Positions 22,814 to 33,460 of a DNA stretch of 38,296 nt are shown here, one piece after another (the first letter of the stretch is position 1; every line of letters begins with the position of its first letter). The stretch comes from Nocardia neocaledoniensis (lineage in GTDB: Bacteria > Actinomycetota > Actinomycetes > Mycobacteriales > Mycobacteriaceae). Made by a program: the position numbers and the translations under genes. Location of the stretch: assembly GCF_003182135.1 (NCBI RefSeq), contig NZ_QGTL01000023.1, forward strand, positions 1-38,296. The letters run 5' to 3'. The notes below the pieces were generated by a model that saw only the letters and a program-made list of their open reading frames with translations, was not told where the DNA came from and did not search any database.

Positions 22814-24532
22814 ATGGTTGAGGTAATCGAAGCGCGGCCGCACACCGTGACCGAGCTTCCGGAAGATGTACCGCCGCAACGGGATCGATCGCGCTGGACC
22901 GCGTTGGCGGCCGTGCTCGGCGGCGTCCTGTTACTGGGCTGGCAGGGGACGCGATACGGCAACTGGCTCGTCGACGACGCCGCCATCACGTTCGCCTACG
23001 CCCGCAATGTCGCCGAGGGCGCAGGCCCGGTGCTGCAGCCCGGCGCGGAATCGGTGGAGGGATTCTCCAACCCCACCTGGCTGCTGGTGCTGGTAATCGG
23101 TAAGTGGCTCGGTCTGTTCGACCGCGGTGCCTTGTTCGGCATTCCCGACTATGTGCTCTACCCGAAGGCGATCGCGCTGCTGTGCTGCGCCGGAATTCTC
23201 CTCGCCTGCTACCTCGCCGCGCGGCGCGTCACCCGCCGGCCCGCGGCGGTGACCTTCGCGACCGCCGTGGTGCTGGCGGCGATTCCGTCGTTCGTCATCT
23301 GGTGCTTCTCCGGCCTGGAGAATTCGCTGTTCGCCCTGACAGCGTGCGTGCTGGCGGTGCACCTGTTCCTCGCGGTGCTGGATAAGCGCCTGTGGACGCC
23401 GTCGGTCGCGGTGATCGCCGGCGCGCTGGCGGCGTTCGCGGCCCTGACCCGGCCCGACGGTCTGATCTATCTGGCCGCCTATCCCTTGATCTCGCTGGTG
23501 CTGGTGCGGCGGACGGTGTGGCGCACCGCGTTGCGGCACGTGCTGTATTCCGGGGTGGCGTTCGCGGTGCCGTTCGGGGCGTATCTGCTGTGGCGCGTCG
23601 CCGAATTCGGCAGGCTCGTCGCGAACACGGCGGTGGCCAAGAATCAGGCGCTGCCGACCGTGTCCGACCTGACCCGGGCCGGGGAACTGGTGCAGTACGC
23701 GGGCGCGCCCGCGGTGATCGTGGCCGTCGGCGTGGTCGGGTTCGCCCTGGCCACGCCGAGCCGGTGGCGCGACGGTGTTGTGGCGCTGCTGGTTCCGCTG
23801 ATCCTGGCGATCGTCGCCTACTGCGTGCTCGAGCCGGATTGGATGAAGCAGTTCCGGTTCGCCACCCCCGTGTGGGTTCTGGCCGCGCTGATCGTGGTGA
23901 TCTCGGCGGCGGAAGTGCTGACGAGGCTGCGCACCCGGGGCCGGGCGCTGGTCGCGCTGACCCTGGCCGGCGCTCTGCTCCCCTCCGGGGTCGCGCTGGC
24001 CGACGCGGGCGCGGCCTATCGCGCCGACGCCGATGTGCCCCTGTGCTGGATCGCCACGCGATTCGGGCAGTACGTCAACGGCTACGCCGACATCATCGTT
24101 CTCGACCAGGGCAGTCTGCTGGCGCCCGACATGGGCGGCAGTGCGATGTCCTCGCGGCTGCGACTGATCGACATGGCCGGGCTGACCGAGGCGAAGATCG
24201 CCGACATCTACGCGGGCGAGGCCGACACGACGCTCGCGGACTACGTCTTCGAGGACCGCAAACCCACCTTCGTGCACACGCACGGCGTCTGGTTCGCCAA
24301 CGAGCTCACCGTCGACCCGCGCATGACCCGTGACTACTACCAGGTCCATCGCTCCGAGGATCCGTCCTCCGCCGACGAGGACTGGGTCCGCAAGGACGTC
24401 GTCCGCGACGATGCACAGCTCGCACAGCTGCGTGAGTACTCCGGCACCGTCCTGCCCCATCTGCTCGCGGACTACCAGAAGACCGGCGAGTGCGGCGACA
24501 CCCTGCGACCCGGCCAGACCCTCCCCCGCTGA
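22814..24532 (+). CDS. GT-C-like membrane glycosyltransferase, AftB-resembling
   Basis: The 572-aa product has a 30-residue cytoplasmic tail, about ten hydrophobic helices, and a soluble outer domain from about residue 400. After helix 1 comes NWLVDDAAITFAYARN, then GAESVEGFSNPTWLLVL. This VDD-x-ITF-YARN plus VEGFSNPxW pattern belongs to actinobacterial GT-C proteins related to arabinofuranosyltransferase AftB, which use decaprenyl-phosphate arabinose at the outer face of the membrane. The exact donor and acceptor cannot be read. ATG at 22814 has only weak GGGAT upstream. It stands alone between the efflux unit and gdhA. Confidence 0.75.
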   Translation: MVEVIEARPHTVTELPEDVPPQRDRSRWTALAAVLGGVLLLGWQGTRYGNWLVDDAAITFAYARNVAEGAGPVLQPGAESVEGFSNPTWLLVLVIGKWLGLFDRGALFGIPDYVLYPKAIALLCCAGILLACYLAARRVTRRPAAVTFATAVVLAAIPSFVIWCFSGLENSLFALTACVLAVHLFLAVLDKRLWTPSVAVIAGALAAFAALTRPDGLIYLAAYPLISLVLVRRTVWRTALRHVLYSGVAFAVPFGAYLLWRVAEFGRLVANTAVAKNQALPTVSDLTRAGELVQYAGAPAVIVAVGVVGFALATPSRWRDGVVALLVPLILAIVAYCVLEPDWMKQFRFATPVWVLAALIVVISAAEVLTRLRTRGRALVALTLAGALLPSGVALADAGAAYRADADVPLCWIATRFGQYVNGYADIIVLDQGSLLAPDMGGSAMSSRLRLIDMAGLTEAKIADIYAGEADTTLADYVFEDRKPTFVHTHGVWFANELTVDPRMTRDYYQVHRSEDPSSADEDWVRKDVVRDDAQLAQLREYSGTVLPHLLADYQKTGECGDTLRPGQTLPR

Positions 24533-24533
24533 A

Positions 24534-24562
24534 TCGGACCTCACCGTGCGTGCGGCTAGCCT
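24534..24562 (+). promoter_or_regulatory. possible gdhA promoter
   Basis: TCGGAC (24534-24539), a 17-base spacer and TAGCCT (24557-24562) precede gdhA. A start near 24569 would put the hairpin at 24570-24601 at the very 5' end of the mRNA. Confidence 0.35.
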
Positions 24563-24569
24563 GTGAGGT

Positions 24570-24601
24570 GCGGCCGGAGCCCGACCAGGTGCTCCGGCCG
24601 C
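24570..24601 (+). terminator. hairpin upstream of gdhA
   Basis: GCGGCCGGAGC and its exact complement form an 11-bp stem with a 10-base loop. It could end the upstream membrane-protein transcript or act as a 5'-UTR structure of gdhA. The ribosome binding site follows 20 bases later. Confidence 0.5.
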
Positions 24602-24634
24602 GGCAGGCGAACGACGACGACAAGGAGTCCACGG

Positions 24635-25984
24635 GTGGCTGTCCTGGACGCGAAGCTGAGCGACATCTACGACGAGGTGTTGCGCCGCAACCCCGGCGAA
24701 GCCGAGTTCCACCAGGCGGTCCACGAGGTGCTGGACAGCCTCGGCCCCGTCGTCGCCAAGCACTCGCACTACGCCGACGCCGCGGTGATCCGCCGGCTGT
24801 GCGAGCCCGAGCGGCAGATCATCTTCCGGGTGCCGTGGGTCGACGATTCCGGCGCCGTGCAGATCAACCGGGGCTTCCGCGTCGAGTTCAACTCCGCGCT
24901 CGGCCCGTACAAGGGCGGGCTGCGCTTCCATCCCTCGGTCTACCTGGGCATCGTGAAGTTCCTCGGCTTCGAGCAGATCTTCAAGAACTCGCTGACCGGT
25001 CTGCCGATCGGCGGCGGCAAGGGCGGCTCGGACTTCGACCCGAAGGGCCGCTCCGAGGGCGAGGTGATGCGGTTCTGCCAGGCGTTCATGACCGAGCTCT
25101 ACCGGCATCTCGGCGAACACACCGACGTCCCGGCCGGTGACACCGGCGTCGGTGGCCGCGAGATCGGCTATCTGTTCGGCCAGTACAAGCGCATCACCAA
25201 CCGCTACGAGTCCGGTGTTCTCACGGGCAAGGGCCTGACCTGGGGTGGTTCGCAGGTGCGCCGGGAAGCCACCGGCTACGGCGCGGTCTTCTTCGTCAAC
25301 GAGATCCTCGCCGCGGCGGGCCGGTCCATGGACGGCCAGCGCGTGGTGGTGTCGGGCTCGGGCAATGTCGCCATCTACGCGATCGAGAAGGTCCACGAAC
25401 TCGGCGGCACCGTGGTGGCGTGCTCGGATTCGAGCGGTTACGTCGTCGACGAGACCGGCATCGATCTCGCCCTGCTCAAGGAGATCAAGGAAGTTCAACG
25501 CGGCCGCATCGCCGACTACGCGCAGGCCCGCCCGCGCACCGCGCGCTTCATCGCCGACGGCTCCCTGTGGGAGGTGCCCTGCGACATCGCCCTGCCGTGC
25601 GCGACGCAGAACGAGCTCGACGGCGCCGCCGCGGGCAAACTCGTCGCCAACGGCTGCCGGATCGTCGCCGAGGGCGCCAACATGCCGTGCACGCCGGACG
25701 CGGTCCGCGTGTTCAACGAGGCCGGGGTGACCTTCGCCCCCGGCAAGGCCGCCAACGCGGGCGGCGTGGCGACCAGCGCACTCGAGATGCAGCAGAACGC
25801 CTCCCGCGACTCGTGGAGCTTCGAGCACACCGAGGAGCGCCTGGCCGAGATCATGCGCGGCATCCACGACCGCTGCCTGGCCACCGCCGACGAATACGGC
25901 GTCCCCGGCAACTACCAGGCGGGCGCCAACATCGCCGGTTTCATCCAGGTCGCCGACGCGATGCTCGCTTTGGGCGTCATCTGA
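24635..25984 (+). CDS. gdhA: NADP-specific glutamate dehydrogenase
   Basis: GdhA aminates 2-oxoglutarate with ammonium and NADPH to make glutamate, the low-affinity ammonium route. The 449-aa product is close in length to E. coli GdhA (447) and has GPYKGGLRFHPSVYLGIVKFLGFEQ, the catalytic lysine in LPIGGGKGGSDFDPKG (K129), PAGDTGVGGREIGYLFG and the nucleotide-binding VVVSGSGNVAIYA. The GTG at 24635 is selected by AAGGAG seven bases upstream. A promoter and a 5' hairpin precede it. Hexameric cytosolic enzyme by family. A PNPOx-like gene follows after 65 bases. Confidence 0.96.
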   Translation: MAVLDAKLSDIYDEVLRRNPGEAEFHQAVHEVLDSLGPVVAKHSHYADAAVIRRLCEPERQIIFRVPWVDDSGAVQINRGFRVEFNSALGPYKGGLRFHPSVYLGIVKFLGFEQIFKNSLTGLPIGGGKGGSDFDPKGRSEGEVMRFCQAFMTELYRHLGEHTDVPAGDTGVGGREIGYLFGQYKRITNRYESGVLTGKGLTWGGSQVRREATGYGAVFFVNEILAAAGRSMDGQRVVVSGSGNVAIYAIEKVHELGGTVVACSDSSGYVVDETGIDLALLKEIKEVQRGRIADYAQARPRTARFIADGSLWEVPCDIALPCATQNELDGAAAGKLVANGCRIVAEGANMPCTPDAVRVFNEAGVTFAPGKAANAGGVATSALEMQQNASRDSWSFEHTEERLAEIMRGIHDRCLATADEYGVPGNYQAGANIAGFIQVADAMLALGVI

Positions 25985-26049
25985 GCGCGAGTCGGGCACG
26001 ATGGAGTTCGTCGGGAAGGCCACGCACGACTGACAGAAAGGCGCGCGCG

Positions 26050-26514
26050 ATGGGAAGCGACGGCCCGAACATCGAGGAACTCGCTGTCGACGAATGCTGG
26101 ACGCTCATGCGCACCGGCGAGATCGGCCGCCTCGCCGTGTGGGTGGACGACCACCCCGACATCTTCCCGCTCAACTACGCCGTCGACCACGGCACCCTCG
26201 TCTTCCGCACCGCCCGCGGCACCAAGATGTCGGCCGCCCTGGCGGACGCGCCGGTCGCTCTCGAAGTCGACGGCTACCTCCCCGAAACCCACCAGGCCTG
26301 GAGCGTGGTGGTCAAGGGACAGGCCGAGGGAATCCGCGAAATCGACGACCTGATGGACACCGTCGACCTCCCCCTCTCCCCCTGGCAGGCAGGCGCGAAG
26401 GACTTCTTCCTCCGCCTCGTCCCCACCACCGTCACCGGCCGCCGCTTCCCCGTCGCCGACCCGGCTACCTGGCTCACCCCCCTCTCCACCGTCCGCCGCT
26501 CCCCTTCGGAATGA
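26050..26514 (+). CDS. PNPOx-like split-barrel flavin/F420-binding protein
   Basis: The 154-aa product has the split beta-barrel of the pyridoxamine-5'-phosphate oxidase-like superfamily: ECWTLMRTGEIGRLAVWVDDHPDIFPLNYAVDHGTLVF, then FRTARGTKMSAAL and VALEVDGYLP. These proteins bind FMN or F420; this subgroup (Pyridox_ox_2-like) is widespread in actinobacteria and mostly uncharacterised. True PdxH activity is unlikely because the C-terminal substrate region is absent. ATG at 26050 has AAAGG nine bases upstream. It converges on dnaE1 with a strong hairpin between. Confidence 0.85.
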   Translation: MGSDGPNIEELAVDECWTLMRTGEIGRLAVWVDDHPDIFPLNYAVDHGTLVFRTARGTKMSAALADAPVALEVDGYLPETHQAWSVVVKGQAEGIREIDDLMDTVDLPLSPWQAGAKDFFLRLVPTTVTGRRFPVADPATWLTPLSTVRRSPSE

Positions 26515-26527
26515 GGCACTGACGGAC

Positions 26528-26560
26528 CGCGCCCACCTGACTCCCGGTCAGGTGGGCGCG
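26528..26560. terminator. bidirectional hairpin between PNPOx-like gene and dnaE1
   Basis: CGCGCCCACCTGA and its exact complement form a 13-bp stem with a 7-base loop in the 62-base gap between two convergent genes. No T-tract. Confidence 0.8.
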
Positions 26561-26576
26561 ATGCGGTGCGGGGTGC

Positions 26577-30119
<3,543 letters not shown>

Positions 30120-30162
30120 GACGGTCCTTCCTCCCAGGGTGTCGACGGGGGTTGGCCTTGGC

Positions 30163-30168
30163 ATTCTA
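30163..30168 (-). promoter_or_regulatory. -10 box upstream of dnaE1
   Basis: TAGAAT on the minus strand is the best -10 in the upstream gap and gives a leader of about 38 bases ending in the GGAGGAAGG ribosome binding site. No good -35 at 16-18 bases. Confidence 0.45.
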
Positions 30169-30336
30169 TGCACGGGGGTACGACAACTTTTCCCGTGCCA
30201 CACGGGCGCCGCGGCCCCGCCCTGGACCAGTCCGGCGTGTCGTGGCGAACGTCACCGGCGAGTCCCGCGCGGCGTCCGTTGCCGGCCGTACCGGCGGGGC
30301 GCGTGGCGATCGGTTCGCGCGCGGTGTGGGAGCGGT

Positions 30337-30342
30337 GATAAT
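30337..30342 (+). promoter_or_regulatory. -10 box before kinase operon
   Basis: GATAAT lies seven bases before ATG 30350 of a short open frame, so the transcript of the kinase gene would begin at that ATG. Confidence 0.4.
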
Positions 30343-30349
30343 CGGGCGC

Positions 30350-30406
30350 ATGTCGCAGCAGCAGCGTGGTCGGGCGCGTCCCGCCGATTCGAGGGCGGCG
30401 CGGTGA
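30350..30406 (+). CDS. possible 18-codon leaderless upstream ORF of the kinase
   Basis: ATG at 30350 opens MSQQQRGRARPADSRAAR, arginine-rich, and ends in TGA at 30404-30406. The stop overlaps the GTG start of the kinase gene as GTGA. It lies seven bases after a GATAAT box, the spacing of leaderless starts elsewhere in this window. If translated, it would bring ribosomes to the kinase start, where only a weak GAGGG ribosome binding site exists. This is inference from position; the peptide itself matches nothing I know. Confidence 0.4.
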   Translation: MSQQQRGRARPADSRAAR

Positions 30407-31584
30407 CCACGGCGCTGGTCGCGGTGGTCGCGGCGGCGATCGTGCTGGTCGTGGCGCTCGTGGTCTGGCGGCGGACGCAGCGGGTGGTGACCACGCCGGC
30501 GCAGCGGGCCGTGCACCAGGCCCTGCACACCGCCTCGCTGGCGGCGGTGCCGTTGCGGCGCGGGTTGACCGAGGAGTCGGCGCGGGAGGCGGCGCCGCAT
30601 CTGCGCGGACTGGCCGGCGCCGAGGCGCTCGGGATGGCCGACGCGGAGGCGGCGCTGCTGGCCTGGGACGGGGCGCACACCGGGATGATCGAGCCGTTCG
30701 CCGACGCGGCGCGGCGGGCCATCGCCGACGAGCGGCCGGTGCTGGTCTCCGGCGACGAGCACACGCTCATCGCCCAACCGCTGCTGATCGACACGGGCAC
30801 GGCGATCGGCGCGCTCGGCGTGGTGACCACCGGCAGGCCGGGCCCCGGCATGCTCGGCGCGGCGGCCGAGGTGGCGCGGTACGCATGCGGGCAGCTGGAA
30901 CTGGCCGAACTCGACGCCTCGCGTGCCCGCGTCGATCGCGCGGAACTGCGCGCGCTGCGCGCCCAGATCAGTCCGCACTTCATCTACAACGCGCTCAACA
31001 CGATCGCCTCGTTCGTGCGGACCGATCCCGATCGGGCCCGCGAGCTGATTCTCGAATTCGCCGATTTCACGCGGTATTCGTTCCGGGCGGCGGGCGAATT
31101 CACCGTCCTCGCCGACGAATTGCGCAATATCGAGCGCTATCTCGCCCTGGAACAGGCCCGCTTCGGCGACGCGCTCGACGTGCGCCTGCGGATCGCGCCG
31201 GAGGTCCTCGGCGTGGTGCTGCCGTTCCTGGCGCTGCAACCACTGGTGGAGAACGCGGTCCGGCACGGGCTCGGCGGCGGCGGTCGCGGCGGGCACCTGA
31301 GCATCGTCGCCACCGACGCGGGCACCGACTGCCTGATCAGCGTCGAGGACGACGGCGTCGGCATGGACCCCGACCTGCTGCGCTCGGGCGCTCTCGACGC
31401 CGTCGACACCGACTCCGGCCCAGCCCGCACCGGCGAAGCCGCCCACGTCGGCCTCGCCAATGTCGACGACCGCCTCCGCGCCGCCTTCGGCAACGACTAC
31501 GGCCTCGTCGTCGAGACCGCGCCCGGCGCGGGCACCAAGGTCAGCATGCGGGTGCCGAAATTCCGCGCCGGAATTCGCGCCTGA
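30403..31584 (+). CDS. LytS-type sensor histidine kinase (PF06580)
   Basis: The 393-aa product has one N-terminal membrane helix (residues 3-22), a GAF-like domain (about 30-150) and a His_kinase/HATPase module. The phospho-acceptor is in RAQISPHFIYNALNTIA (H192), with the N-box LQPLVENAVRHGL and G-box ISVEDDGVGMD all intact. It lacks the 5TM-Lyt input of LytS/BtsS, so the signal is probably sensed inside the cell by the GAF-like domain. The GTG at 30403 overlaps a short upstream frame. The likely partner is the LytTR regulator at 32132, 548 bases downstream on the same strand beyond an antisense remnant. Confidence 0.9.
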   Translation: MTTALVAVVAAAIVLVVALVVWRRTQRVVTTPAQRAVHQALHTASLAAVPLRRGLTEESAREAAPHLRGLAGAEALGMADAEAALLAWDGAHTGMIEPFADAARRAIADERPVLVSGDEHTLIAQPLLIDTGTAIGALGVVTTGRPGPGMLGAAAEVARYACGQLELAELDASRARVDRAELRALRAQISPHFIYNALNTIASFVRTDPDRARELILEFADFTRYSFRAAGEFTVLADELRNIERYLALEQARFGDALDVRLRIAPEVLGVVLPFLALQPLVENAVRHGLGGGGRGGHLSIVATDAGTDCLISVEDDGVGMDPDLLRSGALDAVDTDSGPARTGEAAHVGLANVDDRLRAAFGNDYGLVVETAPGAGTKVSMRVPKFRAGIRA

Positions 31585-31594
31585 TGTTCAGGCG
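31578..31594. terminator. weak hairpin between kinase and antisense GNAT
   Basis: CGCCTGA-TGT-TCAGGCG is a perfect 7-bp stem that includes the kinase stop codon, between two convergent genes. It is shorter than the other hairpins here and may let transcription through toward the regulator. Confidence 0.35.
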
Positions 31595-31606
31595 AGTTCG
31601 CGTGCG

Positions 31607-32008
31607 CTATCGGCTCGGGCTCAGAAGGTAGTGCAGAAGCGCTGGTCTGCCGTCCGGGGTCGTCCAGCCTCCCGGACCGCTGTGGATCTTCTTCCAGCCC
31701 GCGCTGTCGTACAGCGAAAGTGCGGCTGTGCCACCGGCTTCCACGGAGAGGACCGCGCGGCCGCCGCGTCGGCCTGCCATGTTCACGGCGGCGGCGAGGA
31801 GTCGACGGCCGACGTCGAGGCGGCGGTGGGACGGGACGACGGTGTGGTTCGACTCGGCGACGCGGGCATCGATCTGTTCGACCGGGCTCAACCAGGCCAC
31901 GGGGTCCTCGGGCCACACTGCCGGATAGCCGTCGGCGCTGTGCACCTCGCGCAGCGCCGCCACGCAGGCCGGTAGGTCGTCGGCGGTTCTGGGCCGGATG
32001 GTGATCAC
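31607..32008 (-). pseudogene. GNAT acetyltransferase with internal deletion
   Basis: The 133-aa frame starts like a normal GNAT protein, VITIRPRTADDLPACVAALREVH, and reaches WLSPVEQIDARVAESN. It then jumps to VVPSHRRLDVGRRLLAAAV. About 30 residues expected between these blocks (strands 2-4, the sheet core) are missing, in frame. The acetyl-CoA motif, normally RRRGVGRRLL, has aspartate for its first glycine. The C-terminal LYDSAGW is intact. GTG at 32008 is the likely old start. It lies antisense between the kinase and its regulator. A functional minimal GNAT cannot be excluded, but loss of function is more likely. Confidence 0.6.
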
Positions 32009-32131
32009 AGGAGTCGCCCCTCGATACTCCGGGCAGGTCGTACGGCCACCGATCGGGCGGCGGATCTGCCGACTGTACCCGGGAGGATACCGTTCTCGGC
32101 GATCTCGGGCGACGGCTACCATGGACAGGCT

Positions 32132-32929
32132 GTGACCTGGAACACCGATGAACCCTCGACCGCTCTGCGGGTGCTCGCCGTCGATGACGAGAAGCCGGCG
32201 CTCGACGAGCTGGTGTATCTGCTGAGCACCCAGAGCGGCGTCGGGGAGATCCATCGGGCGAGTGAGTCGACCGGGGCGTTGCGCTTGTTGCGGGCCCATC
32301 CGATCGACGCGGTGTTCCTCGACATCGACATGCCGGGCCTCACGGGCATGGAGCTGGCGGGGATTCTGTCGGAGTTCGCCGAGCCGCCGGCGGTCGTGTT
32401 CGTGACGGCGCACGACGATCACGCGGTGGCCGCCTTCGATCTGGGGGCGGTGGACTACCTGCTCAAGCCGTTGCGCGGAGCGCGGCTGGCCGAGGCGGTG
32501 CGGCGGATCGTCGCCACCAGGGTGGCGGTACCCGCGGCGGCGCCGCCGGAGCCCGCGCATCCGAGCGAAGTGATCCCGGTGGAACTCGGCGGGGTCACCA
32601 CCCTCGTGAACCGGGCCGATGTGGCGTGGGTGGAGGCCGACGGCGACTACGCGCGGCTGCACACCGGCACCGGCTCGCATCTGGTGCGGATTCCGCTCTC
32701 GGCGCTCGAAGCGCGGTGGGAGGACGCCGGGTTCCTGCGCGTGCACCGCTCCTACCTGGTGGCCTTGCGGCTGGTCACCGGGTTGCGCAGCGCGGGCAGC
32801 GGCACGGTGGTGTGCCTGCGGGCCGAAGGCGCCGCGGGCGCGGTGGAGTTGCCCGTGAGCAGGCGCCAGGTGCGCGAACTCAAGCAGCGGCTGGTGCACG
32901 GCCCGCGCCAGAACTGGTCGCAGCGATGA
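32132..32929 (+). CDS. LytTR-family response regulator
   Basis: The 265-aa product has a receiver domain (about 12-135) with acidic VLAVDDEKPALDEL, phospho-acceptor D64 in VFLDIDMPGLTG, VFVTAHDDHA and the lysine in DYLLKPL. A short alanine/proline linker follows, then a LytTR DNA-binding domain (about 150-255) with WVEADGDYARLHT, FLRVHRSYLVAL and the C-terminal LPVSRRQVRELKQRL. LytTR proteins bind pairs of 9-bp direct repeats; such a pair occurs at 35224-35253. GTG at 32132 has GGACAGG close upstream and TACCAT nine bases before it. The stop overlaps the next ATG as ATGA. Confidence 0.93.
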   Translation: MTWNTDEPSTALRVLAVDDEKPALDELVYLLSTQSGVGEIHRASESTGALRLLRAHPIDAVFLDIDMPGLTGMELAGILSEFAEPPAVVFVTAHDDHAVAAFDLGAVDYLLKPLRGARLAEAVRRIVATRVAVPAAAPPEPAHPSEVIPVELGGVTTLVNRADVAWVEADGDYARLHTGTGSHLVRIPLSALEARWEDAGFLRVHRSYLVALRLVTGLRSAGSGTVVCLRAEGAAGAVELPVSRRQVRELKQRLVHGPRQNWSQR

Positions 32930-33291
32930 CGGGCCCGCAACGCCCGCAGCGCGAGCGGGTGGTGCTGGCGCAACGGCGCGGCGCGCGGCAGGTCCGCACG
33001 CGCACCGAAGTCGTCGAGCAGACCGACCTCGGCGCAGCACTGATCGGCGGCCTGATCCGGGCCCAACTGGGCTTGGCCCTGCGCCTCGGCTTGATCGTGA
33101 TCGCCGGGTTCGGCGCGCTGCCCGTGCTGTTCGGCATCGACGCCGTGGCCGAGACGACCGTGCTGGGCGTGCGCCTGCCGTGGCTGATCCTCGGCCTGTT
33201 CGCCTTTCCCGCGTTGTACGGGGTGGGACGGCTGTATGTGCGCCTGGCCCAGCGCAACGAAGACGACTTCCTCGAACTGGCGGGGGACTGA
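32926..33291 (+). CDS. small membrane protein paired with symporter
   Basis: The 121-aa product has a basic, charged N-terminus (residues 1-45), two membrane helices (about 48-70 and 85-108) and an acidic tail ending DDFLELAGD. Topology and position match the DUF485-type small subunits that accompany sodium/solute symporters such as MctB, although the sequence is not plainly DUF485. The ATG overlaps the regulator stop (ATGA). The symporter follows after 169 bases in which I found no repeat, hairpin or promoter worth naming. Confidence 0.7.
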   Translation: MTGPQRPQRERVVLAQRRGARQVRTRTEVVEQTDLGAALIGGLIRAQLGLALRLGLIVIAGFGALPVLFGIDAVAETTVLGVRLPWLILGLFAFPALYGVGRLYVRLAQRNEDDFLELAGD

Positions 33292-33460
33292 TGCCGGCCC
33301 GCCGCGGCGCGCTGAGGCACGGGCCGCCACGCGGTGACGACCGACCTGCCGCACAGCAGGCCCCTCCGCGCACCGCCCACCCGACACCGGTCGCCTGCGG
33401 GCCCGGTGGATTCTGCTCATCCGCCGCGACGACCGGCGTTCCCCGGCACGGAGTCACCCG

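Noticed and set aside
22931..26023. 1,030-codon frame on the minus strand opposite the GT-C gene and gdhA
   Set aside because: Shadow frame spanning two well-supported genes; repetitive Gly/Arg/His/Asp composition and no family resemblance.
32087..32095. ATACCGTTC upstream of the regulator gene as a self-regulation box
   Set aside because: Only one copy; positions 21 bases to either side do not match.
32121..32135. Four-codon frame ATG-GAC-AGG-CTG-TGA overlapping the regulator GTG
   Set aside because: It echoes the kinase upstream frame, but no -10 box is placed for it and such a short frame occurs easily by chance.
33292..33460. LytTR-type repeats before the first symporter
   Set aside because: CGACCG occurs at about 33337 and 33427, but the spacing is wrong and the boxes are incomplete.
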